Below the pieces are notes generated by a model. That model was given only the letters and a program-made list of their open reading frames with translations. It searched no databases and was not told the origin of the DNA. This document shows, piece after piece, positions 33,371-44,247 of a stretch of 64,000 nt of DNA (positions within the stretch are counted from its first letter, which is position 1; the number at the start of each line of letters is the position of its first letter). The DNA comes from Vanilla planifolia. Its lineage: Eukaryota; Streptophyta; Magnoliopsida; Asparagales; Orchidaceae. The stretch spans positions 35,001-99,000 of the forward strand of contig JAIUJO010001073.1 in NCBI GenBank assembly GCA_023846275.1. The letters are read 5' to 3'. A program made the position numbers and the translations under genes.

Positions 33371-35878
33371 TTTGGTCTTCTAAACTTATACAAAAATCAG
33401 GATGAATATTGATTCCAAATAATCTATTAGCAAGATTGGATTTGGCTCCTCCAATAATGCTACTTTGAGGATTGTTGATGATTCGTTCGTCCATACAAAC
33501 GATCATTATGGGAGTATCTATTCTGCTTCGGAATAGAGCAGTGATTTTGAATTGTATCATACCTATATGTAGGTATTTTATTTTGGGATATTTGCTTTTT
33601 AATTTATCTATTTTGTTTTTATTAAGAAGATTGATGGATGTTAAGTCATCGTCTCCTTTTAATTTTATATTTCCTTGCATTCTCTCAAAAATATAAGTAT
33701 GTTTATTTAAAAATCGAGATTTAAAAGAAGGGGCTTTATAAATCTCATTTTTTTCCCCATGAGGTATAGCCTCTTTTAATTTTTCTAAATTATCATCGGT
33801 TATCTCAAATTATTCTCCTATACTATCATTTAATTCTGAAGTATTTAATTCTTCAGAGGTAAATGTATTCATATTGATTCTAAATTCCCGATATTTTTCG
33901 GAATTTTCAGACTCATCTATTGCCGTTTTAGATGTTATTATGGGAAAGTCCTCATATTTATGAGTGACTAATGTTCCAATTGCATTGTTTGGTCGGATGA
34001 GATAATCCCAATCTTCCAAACTAGTATTTTTTATTAAAATTGTTGGAGCTTGGTAAGTCATGGGTTCTATGATCGCATGAGTAATAAAAATATTTTCTTT
34101 TGCATGATGTGGAATATTATGTATTATTCCATAATAGCCAAAAGGTATTAAAATGATTAGATCTAACGTTATTTCTGTTGTTCTATAACGTTTTAACTTA
34201 AGCATTTTACCCATATAGATGATATATCCTGGTGAGGATATTCTTTCTTTTTTTGTAACTTTTAGAGATGGTAATAAAGGTATAACCTTTATTTGAGTTA
34301 ATGTTTTATTTATCGTAATCATATGTATTTTGAGTTTTTTGAATTCGTTTATTTGTTTTTCGGAAGATTGTCCAGAGTTTGACTCTATGGAGTCGGATTC
34401 AGACTCTGTGGAGTTTGAACAGGATGTAATTTCATAAACATAACTGTCTTCTGATATTTCTTCTATAGTTCCAATATTGATGAAATATTCTTCTAGATTT
34501 GAGATAAACACTTTCTATATGTTTATTGGGCATTTATTTGCATAATGTTCTTCTTTGTTACATTTAAAACATCTACAATATTTTTTACCTTTCTTTTTAT
34601 AAAAAAAATTTTATTTAATTTAAATTCAGGTGTCCATTTTCTTTTAGTAATTTTATATCTGTGTCTTCTTTTTTGTTTAAGAGAAGGCTTCGAATATTTT
34701 CTCCAATCATAAACTAGAGGACATCCATAAACATAATTTAAGTCTTCTGAAAATTTTGAACAACAGTTGTAACCCATTCTAGAAAATTTTAAATTTCTAC
34801 TCATTTCCTTTTGGGCTGATGTATTCTCGCAAGTTTTTTCCATAGCTTCTGCACATGCTCTTCTGAGCATACCAGTGTTATGGGGTCTCATAGTTCCTTG
34901 TGAGGAGATTAATTCTCGATACTTATCAGAAATTATGTTATTCCAAGGAAATGGAATTTTGGAAAAGAATCCTTGTATCCAAAATTCTTGTTGTGGAGTT
35001 TTCTCTAGATGATAAATGTATCCTATATATGTGGCTACAAATTCATCTAACATACATATATCACATAACTTCATTTTATGAAGTTTTTGTTCATAATTTT
35101 GATTTTCATTCCATTCTGTTCCTATAAAATCGGCTACTAATAATGATATCAACAGTTCTATTGCTTTTTGTTTAGCAGGTTGTTGTAAAATAGTTTGACA
35201 TTCTTGATTGTTATTTTTTTCAAAATTTGTTAACCATGATAAAGCATTGCCTTCCCAGTAGGATGTTGCAAATTGGATGTATTCTGCAATAGTCATAGTA
35301 GGAGGAAGCATAAATATGGTTCTTTTTATTTTTTGTACCCATTCGACATAATATTCCTTTATTTTTTTATATGGTATATGATCTATGTTTAATGTTAAAC
35401 CCCATGTAGATGAATCTCTTTTTTCTTCTAGATATCTATTTTTATTTTGATCGTAGGTACGCCAATCGGAGCATTTATCATAATTAATGATATTTGCATA
35501 TGAAGGAGTTGCATGACTTCTTTCTATGTTATCTCCTTGTGATTCTACCATACGAATTTCTGGTCCCGGTGAGGGTATATGAGTAGGTGGATGAGTAGGT
35601 GGAGGTGGAGTTTCATGAGGAGGTGTTTGAGGTATATAATCAGGAGGTCCTGGTAGATAAAGTGTACTACTTTCTTCTCTTTCCATGTTAATTTTATAAT
35701 TAGTTTGAGATTTATAAAAGTCTATTAATTGTTGATTTTGTTCATAATATAAATAAAGATTTTCACTAGAGGTTTCTCCAGTTAATTTTTTTTTTTGAAG
35801 TTCTAAGAACTTCGAATAAACTGATTTATCTAATTTTTGTAGATCCATAATCTTATCAGAAGATTTAAGTTTAACCAT
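33371..35878 (-). pseudogene. M1 ORF B: coat, dUTPase-like and movement core in native order
   Basis: The only M copy whose movement-protein core (33371-33809) is still joined in the correct orientation to the dUTPase-like domain (33810-34511). ORF B opens at ATG 35878, overlapping the ORF A stop (TAATG). The coat part is open from 35878 to ~34600, with a Pro-rich patch (THPPTHIPSPGPE), the coat domain and basic tail. A frame slip at the A-run near 34600 precedes the intact knuckle CFKCNKEEHYANKC. TAG at 34515-34517 and TAA at 33810-33812 close it further. The 3' end is lost at the P/M junction. Confidence 0.9.
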
Positions 35879-36122
35879 TAATGTTTGGTTAATTTTATTC
35901 CAAGATAATGGAACTTAGAGGTTGTAGGTATGTTAATATTATTCATTTTAGTTTCTTCGAGTCTTTGAATTTTATCTTTAATTGATCTACTATAAAATTC
36001 AGAATACTTGCTATGGTAGGATCTAGTCCTATTATGGTAGGTAAATGGATTATGTGTTCATAATCCTGTGTCTTAGATACTTGACAGTTATAAGTATTAT
36101 TAGGAACTAAAATTTCTTTCAT
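35878..36122 (-). pseudogene. M1 ORF A, 10-bp deletion
   Basis: Equivalent to the 84-codon ORF A of the other M copies, but ~10 bp are missing near 35972 in the coiled-coil region, which shifts the frame. The start (ATG at 36122) and the TAATG overlap with ORF B are kept. Confidence 0.8.
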
Positions 36123-36213
36123 ATTTTAAGTCTTTATGTTCTAATAATATCTAAGTTTGTATAATGGATTTTTTTTTGCATTACTTTTTTCTAGTTTGTC
36201 TTTGTATTTTTCG

Positions 36214-36359
36214 TTTTGACCCACTATTTTACGGCTACATCTATCCTTCCAAAACCATAAGGTTCCCGTGGTTTTTGGGGGAAGTTAGGGATTTCTTTCA
36301 AAGACCACCATCCCTAGTAGATTACTACATAAAATAGGAGCACAGCTATGGTTCGTTTC
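36214..36359 (-). promoter_or_regulatory. M1 conserved leader block
   Basis: The minus-strand counterpart of the P leader block, from GAAACGAACCATAGCT to ATAGTGGGTCAAAA. Unlike P2, stops separate it from ORF A, so conservation of the nucleotide sequence is not explained by ORF A alone. Equivalent blocks lie near 43600-43744, 51008-51152 and 58417-58561. Confidence 0.5.
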
Positions 36360-36541
36360 CTAACTCATATCGTAAAGAAAATACAAAATCTAGCCAAAAG
36401 TATTGCAATAAAACTATCTCATTGCACAAACAAAGAGATTATTAAAACACAAAGGGGAATGTTTAGTTATACATTTTAAACAAAAGCATAAACATAAATA
36501 TTTATAAAAACCTTAATACTTACAAGCTTGGAGCACTTCAG

Positions 36542-36553
36542 GCTCTGATACCA
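36542..36553 (-). other. M1 primer-binding site (tRNA-iMet)
   Basis: Minus strand TGGTATCAGAGC, followed by CTGAAGTGCTCC and a GTAAGT donor-like hexamer (36518-36523), the same arrangement as in P. Confidence 0.9.
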
Positions 36554-36673
36554 AATTTACAACACAAGACAAACACTTGAAAACTTGAAGAAAACTTGAA
36601 GAGAGCACACCAAACTTATAAAAACAAAGAGAGTAGTTTTTTTCTGATGCCCCTCTGGTAGAGAGAAGCCCCT

Positions 36674-36681
36674 TATTTATA
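36674..36681 (-). promoter_or_regulatory. M1 TATA box
   Basis: Minus strand TATAAATA, context CTATAAATAAGGGGC, ~120 bp upstream of the primer-binding site. A transcript would run leftward through ORFs A and B toward the P/M junction, converging with the P2 transcript. Confidence 0.6.
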
Positions 36682-36715
36682 GAAAGATTCCTTCAGAATG
36701 AAGTAAGTCTTTTGA

Positions 36716-36861
36716 TAGTGCACCATTGCTTTTTGCTTAGTGCGCCTTTCTTTTGCTTAGTGCACCCTTGCTTTTGCTTAGTGCGCTTTTGCTTTTTGCT
36801 TTTGCTTAGTGCCTTGGTCCACCATGCTTGCTTTTGCTTAGTGCCTTGGTCCACCATGCTT
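36716..36861 (-). promoter_or_regulatory. M1 promoter minisatellite
   Basis: Six to seven imperfect units, on the plus strand TTTTGCTTAGTGC followed by GCC, ACC or CTTGG, with a duplicated CCTTGGTCCACCATGC near the ORF D end. It lies just upstream of the TATA box. It has no sequence similarity to the P minisatellite although it occupies the same place. Confidence 0.7.
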
Positions 36862-38325
36862 TTAGTCTGTAAGTGTAAGATTTTCCATCGTGTCTTCGTC
36901 TAAAGTGTCTTCTGGTTCTGACATGTTTTCATTTTTGAAAAAATATTTTTTCTTTACTTCAAGTATGATTTTTCCTAATTTAATAGACTGAAGAAATCTT
37001 TTCATTTTTCTTTCTCTCTGGTCTAGGTCCTCTTATTCTACTGTCAGAGTGTCAATTAAAAATATTGTCTTACCAGAAGTGACTTTTTTAGCTAAATATT
37101 TCGTCCCGAAGTCCAGCTTTTGAAAGAAATCTTGAGCAGCTTGTTTTCTGACCATTTCTTCATTAAAAAGATTTAGTTGGAAGGGTTCTAATCTTGGAGT
37201 TTGTGTCTCAGATTCTCTGACTAACATCCATAACTGTATTGCAAAGTATAGATTAATATATTCCCTTTCCTCCCAAATTGTCCAAATCTTAAAGACGAAT
37301 GTCGTTGAAAATTTTGTTGTATAAGAAGTTAGACTATTGGAGCATAGATCAGGAATATAACCTTTGTAGTCTTTTGAATTTTTAGTGTTGATATAGATTT
37401 CATGTACGATTCCCTTTCGAAGATATTGTTTGTATTTTGGTATTTTATCATAACAAGTAATGATTCTGGGTCTTTCAGAAGTTAGATAAAGCACTTCCTG
37501 ATTGAGAAATAGATTGACAATGTTTGTTTCTTCCAGTTGTTTGAAAAATTGGAGCAACTTTTCTTCATCCAGAATATTAGTTTGATATAGTTGTAGTATT
37601 TCTTTCACAGCCATCTCAGCTTCGAGTTTCCTTGTATCTTCATTTTTCAGAGTTACCAACTGTACTAATCCAAGGAAATCTTTAATTCTGAATTGTATTA
37701 AATCAGACGTTTGTATGGTAGAAAAGACATCTACCAAAGCTTCTGTGTTAAAGAGTTGTTGTTCTAGGGTTTGTAGTGCGTTGGATTGTGTAACCGTTGA
37801 TCTAGATAAAAGAACTTCCATTTGCTTTTTGATGTTTTCTTCCTTTGTTTTTTGTTCCAAGATTATCTACTTGTTGAGTAGATAATCCTTTTCTAGCTGC
37901 GTTAGCTAGTAATTTGCAGCTCTCCAGTCACTTGTTTGGATAGCACGAAAACATCCATTTAATTTGTTGAACATTTCTGGATCTGATTGTTGAAGAGATT
38001 TATTATACCAATCCTATGTTATAGAGGCAGCAAAAGTTTTTCCTTTTTCTACTATTCTGCTCTGAGTCTTTTTGTTAATAATGCTTTTGGCCTGTGGGTT
38101 TGCCATTTGGGTTTTTGTGACTGAATTGCCAGCAGCCTGTTGGGCTTTTGAAGATTCTACTACAACCTATTGGGTTGATTCCATAAAAGCCTGTTGGGCT
38201 TTAGATGTCTCTGCTTTCTCTTCTTCATGCGTTTTGGCCCTTTTGTGAGTTACTTCTGTGAACTCACCAGTCCTTTTCATTTTTTCTAAGACTATTTTGA
38301 GAAACGCTAGGTCTTCTTCGTTCAT
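36862..38325 (-). pseudogene. M1 ORF D, unrecognised protein (transactivator position)
   Basis: Opens at ATG 38325 inside the ORF C stop (ATGA). Stops include the TAG near 38010 shared by all M copies, and M1-only stops near 37912 (Trp to TAG), 37867 (Gln to TAG) and 37033. The 275-codon open part (37860-37033) contains LYQTNILDEEKLLQFFKQLE, PRIITCYDKIPKYKQYL and VFKIWTIWEEREYINLYFAI, which align with the P protein. This shows the ORF was maintained as protein in both lineages. Confidence 0.75.
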
Positions 38326-40300
38326 GGCCTGCTAAGAAGATCAGCAAATACGTTAGTAAAACCAGGAATATATTTAACAGTATAATTAAATATTTCTAAA
38401 TAAAGAGCAAGACGTATGCGTCTTAAATTTTCTTCTGGATTATGTATCATCTTTTTTTGTAAAAATTGTGCAACTGATTTATTGTCAGTTTCTATAGTGA
38501 ATTCTCTATGGAGAAGATATATTTTTAGACTTTTAATGGCTAGTTTGATAGCTAATAATTCTTTGTCATAAGTGGAGCATTTGCTTTGGGTTTTTGTAAA
38601 TTTTCCTGAAGCATATGCTACTATGTCTTTGGTATTTGTTACAAATACTCCAGGCCAAAATAAATCTGAAGCATCTGTTTGTAAGATGATATGTTCTTCT
38701 TCTGTTGGGAAATGAAGAATTTGGTTTTTTTTTTGTAATAAACTATTTGATTTGTTTAATTTCCTTTTGTTCTTCAGAACTTAAGGAGATAGGTATTTTA
38801 TCTGTATTTCATCTTCGTGGTTGTTCTCCATTTATTTTTTTATATTTAGCCTCTTTAAGGGCTAATTTGTTTTGTAAGGCTTTGATTTTTGTTGAAAGAT
38901 TAGGAATAAACCTTCGTCCATAATTGAGAAGTCCCAAAAAACTTTGTAGTTGCTTTAAACTGGTAAAGTTCACAAGAAATTCTTTGACCTTTGCATATAT
39001 ATGGTCTTGTAATTGTATTTGACCATTTTTTATTTGTTTTCCAAGAAAATCAATTTCTGTTTTGAATAATTCGATTTTCTTTAGACTTAAGATAATGTCA
39101 TGATTGAGCATTCGCTTAATGACATGTAATAGATGATCTTTATGTTCTTCTTCAGTGGAAGAAAAGACAAGAATATCATCTATATATGCTACTACATATG
39201 ACAGAGGTCTAAAAATAGAATTAATCCATTTTTGGAATATTTAAGGTACATTTTTTAATCCAAATGACATAACTAGCCATTCATAATGTCCTTATAGACA
39301 ACTAAAAGATGTTAGCTCTATTGATATTTGGTTTGCAAGTTTGATTTGAAAAAAACCAGATTTGGCATCAAATTTGCTATAGTATTTAGCACCTCAAATT
39401 TTTTTAATGAGGTGCTCAGCTGTTGGGATAAAATATCCATCGAATTTTGTACAGGAATTCAGCTTGCGATAGTTGATAACCATGCGAGCTTTTCCTCGTT
39501 TAATTTTAGCATGATTTCTTACAATGAAAGCAGGAGAAGAGTGAGGGCTATGACTCTTTTGTATTAATTTTAAAGTTTACAGTTCTTGTATTTGACTGTT
39601 AAATTCTTGTTTGTCTAGGGGTGTTACCATTATACCATTAACACGTATATTGGTATTTTTGTATTGTTCTAAGAGTTCAATAGAATAATAGCGAGGAGAT
39701 TTATCAAACCATTTAAGAGGATCAGCTGAATACAATGGTTCTAATAGCTTATGGACAGTTTCTTCAAATGTGTTTGAAGTAGGAATATTATGTGTAGATA
39801 GGATGAGAAATGAAATTTTTGTCAACTAGCGTAGTTTTTTGTGAAGATTCACCAAGCTGTGCTGTAGGAGTATAATAAGGGGCAATATGGGCAAGAAAAT
39901 GAATACGAGGAACGGTATAGTCATCAAAAGTAAAGAAGTGGGTGTTGAAAGGAGAAAAATGACGAAGATTATCTAAGCCGATTAGGCAATCAGTATTAAA
40001 TTCTAAAGGAAGTAATGCAAAGTTAAATTAGTAAGTAGTAAGATTATTATGAAGATCTGGGATGGAAATAGCAAGGTTGGCTACTTTATGGGCAACAGGG
40101 ACTTGTCGTCCCACAAAGTCAGTAAGTGAGGTTTTGGTATCTAAAGGTAACCAAAATTGCTTAGGGATAAAAACTTGCTGAAGTAAACTTGCTTCAGCTC
40201 CAGTATCAACTAAAGCATGAATAGTAACATCTTCAAAGTTAGGAAGATGAATAGTTATGGGAAGATAAATATATAATTGGGCTTTTTTCTTTAAATCCAT
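38322..40300 (-). pseudogene. M1 ORF C: protease-RT-RNase H with several shared stops
   Basis: Starts at ATG 40300, whose A is the last base of the ORF B TAA (TAATG). The protease DTG is intact (HALVDTGAEASLL). Lesions common to the M copies: a frame change near 39830 after KNFISHPIYT; a stop at the EL-TLKLIQKSH position (~39580); a stop before GAKYYSKFDA (~39398); a stop before GHYEW (~39293); and TAA in the sequence before IFQKW (~39241). YIDD is intact (39175-39186). RNase H acidic residues are kept (LQTDAS, DKELLA, ETDNKS). M1 alone has an extra stop at ~40029. Confidence 0.92.
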
Positions 40301-40350
40301 TAAGGAGGAGGAATAAATTTTTTACTTTCGAGAAGGCGTAGTGTACGTCC
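40301..40350 (-). pseudogene. Movement-protein C-terminal tail upstream of M1 ORF C
   Basis: The minus strand encodes the last ~15 residues of ORF B (RTLRLLESKKFIPPP), ending in the TAATG overlap with ORF C. Upstream of this point the native sequence is replaced by the inverted segment; roughly 110 codons present in P1 (25679-26010) are missing. Confidence 0.75.
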
Positions 40351-41114
40351 ACTTACCAAGCTCCAACAATTTTAATAAAAAATGCTAGTTTGGACGATTG
40401 GGCTTATCTCATCCGACGAAACGATGCAATTGGATCATTAGTCATTCATAAATATGAGGACTTTCCCATAATAACATCTGCAACCGCAATAGATGAGTCT
40501 GAAAATTCCGAAAAATATCGGGAATTTAGAATCAATATGAATACATTTACCTCTGAAGAATGATAGTATAGGAGAACAATTTGAGATAACCGATGAAGAT
40601 TTAGAAAAATTAAAAGAGGCTATACCTCATGGAGAAAAAATGAGATTTATAAAGCCCCTTCTTTTAAATCTCGATTTTTAAATAAACATACTTATATTTT
40701 CGAGAGAATGCAAGGAAATATAGAATTAAAAGAAGACGATGACTTAACATCCATCAGTCTTCTTAATAAAAAAAAATAGATAAATTAAAAAGCAAATATC
40801 CCAAAATGAAATACCTACATATAGGTATGATACAATTAAAAATCACTGCTCTATTTCGAAGTAAAATAGATACTCCCATAATGGTCGTTTGTATGGAGGA
40901 ACGAATCATCAACAATCCTCTAAGTAGCATTGTTGGAGGAGCCAAATCCAATCTTGCTAATAGATTATTTGGAATCAATATTCATCCTGATTTTTGTATA
41001 AGTTTAGAAGACCAAAATGTTGAAAAAACTTGTACCTTATAAATAAGCCTTAAGGGTATACAACTATTACCTGGATCAAAAATCCTAGGGATTCAATGGG
41101 AACATTATATGGCT
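40351..41114 (+). other. Inverted segment at the M1/M2 boundary: dUTPase-like C-terminus and movement core
   Basis: Viral coding sequence on the plus strand, opposite to the flanking M array. It runs from the end of the dUTPase-like domain (LIRRNDAIGSLVIHKYEDFP) through the movement core (LHIGMIQLKITALFRSKIDT) to GIQWEHYMAL. In this copy 20 bp are missing near 40560 and an A-run near 40770 shifts the frame. Amino-acid differences place it nearer to M than to P, but it is not identical to the flanking M copy. Confidence 0.88.
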
Positions 41115-43255
41115 TTATAAATCTCATTTTTTTCTCCATGAGGTATAGCCTCTTTTAATTTTTCTAAATCATCATCGGTTATCTCAAATTATTCTCCTAT
41201 ATTATCGTTTAATCCTGAAGTATTTAATTCTTCAGAGATAAATGTATTCTTATTGATTCTAAATTCCCGATATTTTTCGGAATTTTCAGACTCATCTATT
41301 GCCGTTTTAGATGTTATTATGGGAAAGTCCTCATATTTATGAGTGACTAATGTTCCAATTTCATTGTTTGGTCGGATGAGATAATCCCAATCTTCCAAAC
41401 TAGTATTTTTTATTAAAATTGTTGGAGCTTGGTAAGTCATGGGTTCTATGATCGCATGAGTAATAAAAATATTTTCTTTTGCATGATGTGGAATATTATG
41501 TATTATTCCATAATAGCCAAAAGGTATTAAAATTATTAGATCTAACGTTATTTCTGTTGTTCTATAACGTTTTAACTTAAGCATTTTACCCATATAGATG
41601 ATATATCTTGGTGAGGATATTCTTTCTTTTTTTGTAACTTTTAGAGATGGTAATAAAGGTATAACCTTTATTTGAGTTAATGTTTTATTTATCGTAATCA
41701 TATGTATTTTGAGTTTTTCGAACTCGTTTATTTTTTTTTTCGGAAGATTGTCCAGAGTTTGACTCTATGGAGTCGGATTCAGACTCTGTGGAGTTTGAAC
41801 AGGATGTAATTTCATAAACATAACTGTCTTCTGATATTTCTTCTATAGTTCCAATATTGATGAAATATTCTTCTAGATTTGAGATAAACACTTTCTATAT
41901 GTTTATTGGGCATTTATTTGCATAATGTTCTTCTTTGTTACATTTAAAACATCTACAATGTTTTTTACCTTTCTTTTTATAAAAAAAATTTTATTTAATT
42001 TAAATTCAGGTGTCCATTTTCTTTTAGTAATTTTATATCTGTGTCTTCTTTTTTGTTTAAGAGAAGGCTTCGAATATTTTCTCCAATCATAAACTAGAGG
42101 ACATCCATAAACATAATTTAAGTCTTCTGAAAATTTTGAACAACAGTTGTAACCCATTCTAGAAGATTTTAAATTTCTACTCATTTCCTTTTGGGCTGAT
42201 GTATTCTCGCAAGTTTTTTCCATAGCTTCACATGCTCTTCTGAGCATACCAGTGTTATGGGGTCTCATAGTTCCTTGTGAGGAGATTAATTCTCGATACT
42301 TATCAGAAATTATGTTATTCCAAGGAAATGGAATTTTGGAAAAGAATCCTTGTATCCAAAATTCTTGTTGTGGAGTTTTCTCTAGATGATAAATGTATCC
42401 TATATATGTGGCTACAAATTCATCTAACATACATATATCACATAACTTCATTTTATGAAGTTTTTGTTCATAATTTTTATTTTCATTCCATTCTGTTCCT
42501 ATAAAATCGGCTACTAATAATGATATCAACAGTTCTATTGCTTTTTGTTTAGCAGGTTGTTGTAAAATAGTTTGACATTCTTGATTGTTATTTTTTTCAA
42601 AATTTGTTAACCATGATAAAGCATTGCCTTCCCAGTAGGATGTTGTAAATTGGATGTATTCTGCAATAGTCATAGTAGGAGGAAGCATAAATATGGTTCT
42701 TTTTATTTTTTGTACCCATTCGACATAATATTCCTTTATTTTTTTATATGGTATATGATCTATGTTTAATGTTAAACCCCATGTAGATGAATCTCTTTTT
42801 TCTTCTAGATATCTATTTTTATTTTGATCGTAGGTACGCCAATCGGAGCATTTATCATAATTAATGATATTTGCAAATGAAGGAGTTGCATGACTTTTTT
42901 CTATGTTATCTCCTTGTGATTCTACCATACGAATTTCTTGTCCCGGTGAGGGTATATGAGTAGGTGGATGAGTAGGTGGAGGTGGAGTTTCATGAGGAGG
43001 TGTTTGAGGTATATAACCAGGAGGTCCTGGTAGATAAAGTGTACTACTTTCTCCTCTTTCCATGTTAATTTTATAATTAGTTTGAGATTTATAAAAGTCT
43101 ATTAATTGTTGATTTTGTTCATAATATAAATAAAGATTTTCACTAGAGGTTTCTCCAGTTAATTCTTTTTTTTGAAGTTCTAAGAACTTCGAATAAACTG
43201 ATTTATCTAATTTTTGTAGATCCATAATCTTATCAGAAGATTTAAGTTTAACCAT
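41115..43255 (-). pseudogene. M2 ORF B: coat and dUTPase-like domain, movement part lost
   Basis: The coat part is open for 450 codons from ATG 43255. One residue is lost near 42228 (ACEAMEK against ACAEAMEK elsewhere). The shared frame slip near 41985 and shared TAG near 41895 follow. A longer T-run near 41735 adds a frameshift before the dUTPase-like domain, which then reads openly from 41701 to the shared stop at 41189. The reading frame runs into the inverted segment at about 41114. Confidence 0.9.
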
Positions 43256-43509
43256 TAATGTTTGGTTAATTTTATTCCAAGATAATGGAACTTAGAGGTT
43301 GTAGGTATGCTAATATTATTCATTTTAGTTTCTTCGAGTCTTTGAATTTTATCTTTAATTTCTTTTAATTGATCTACTATAAAATTCAGAATACCTGCTA
43401 TGGTAGGATCTAGTCCTATTATGGTAGGTAAATGGATTATGTGTTCATAATCCTGTGTCTTAGATACTTGACAGTTATAAGTATTATTAGGAACTAAAAT
43501 TTCTTTCAT
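43255..43509 (-). CDS. M2 ORF A, intact 84 codons
   Basis: Starts MKEILVPNNTYNCQVSKTQD, has a predicted amphipathic helix AGILNFIVDQLKEIKDKIQR, and a polar C-terminus ending in LTKH. The TAA shares its last base with the ORF B ATG (TAATG). The sequence is identical to the M3 and M4 copies. The role proposed for the P2 ORF A protein applies. Open, but whether it is expressed is unknown. Confidence 0.65.
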   Translation of the reverse strand: MKEILVPNNTYNCQVSKTQDYEHIIHLPTIIGLDPTIAGILNFIVDQLKEIKDKIQRLEETKMNNISIPTTSKFHYLGIKLTKH

Positions 43510-43927
43510 ATTTTAAGTCTTTATGTTCTAATAATATCTAAGTTTGTATAATGGATTTTTTTTGCATTACTTTTTTCTAGTTTGTCTTTGTATTTTCCGT
43601 TTTGACCCACTATTTTACGGCTACATCTATCCTTCCAAAACCATAAGGTTCCCGTGGTTTTTGGGGGAAGTTAGGGATTTCTTTCAAAGACCACCATCCC
43701 TAGTAGATTACTACATAAAATAGGAGCACAGCTATGGTTCGTTTCCTAACTCATAGCGTAAAGAAAATACAAAATCTAGCCAAAAGTATTGCAATAAAAC
43801 TATCTCATTGCACAAACAAAGAGATTATTAAAACACAAAGGAGAATGTTTAGTTATATATTTTAAACAAAAGCATAAACATAAATATTTATAAAAACCTT
43901 AAGACTTACAAGCTTGGAGCACTTCAG

Positions 43928-43939
43928 GCTCTGATACCA
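43928..43939 (-). other. M2 primer-binding site (tRNA-iMet)
   Basis: Minus strand TGGTATCAGAGC, 7386 bp from the M1 site. GTAAGT follows within 25 nt. Confidence 0.9.
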
Positions 43940-44059
43940 AATTTACAACACGAGACAAACACTTGAAAACTTGAAGAAAACTTGAAGAGAGCACACCAAA
44001 CTTATAAAAACAAAGAGAGTAGTTTTTTTCTGATGCCCCTCTGGTAGAGAGAAGCCTCT

Positions 44060-44067
44060 TATTTATA
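44060..44067 (-). promoter_or_regulatory. M2 TATA box
   Basis: Minus strand TATAAATA in the context CTATAAATAAGAGGC. The promoter minisatellite of TTTTGCTTAGTGC units lies at 44104-44247, with one unit changed to GCATAGTGC. Confidence 0.6.
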
Positions 44068-44247
44068 GAAAGATTCCTTCAGAATGAAGTAAGTCTTTTG
44101 ATAGTGCACCATTGCTTTTTGCTTAGTGCGCCTTTCTTTTGCTTAGTGCACCCTTGCTTTTGCATAGTGCGCTTTTGCTTTTTGCTTTTTCTTAGTGCCT
44201 TGGTCCACCATGCTTGCTTTTGCTTAGTGCCTTGGTCCACCATGCTT

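Noticed and set aside
34900..35127. 75-codon plus-strand frame repeated at 42277, 49685 and 57094
   Set aside because: Antisense shadow of the coat-protein domain, repeated only because the monomer is repeated.
36712..36903. 63-codon plus-strand frame repeated in every M monomer (also at 44098, 51507, 58916)
   Set aside because: It is antisense to the promoter minisatellite and the ORF D end. The repeated Phe/Cys/Leu pattern comes from TTTTGCTTAGTGC units; no start context or P counterpart.
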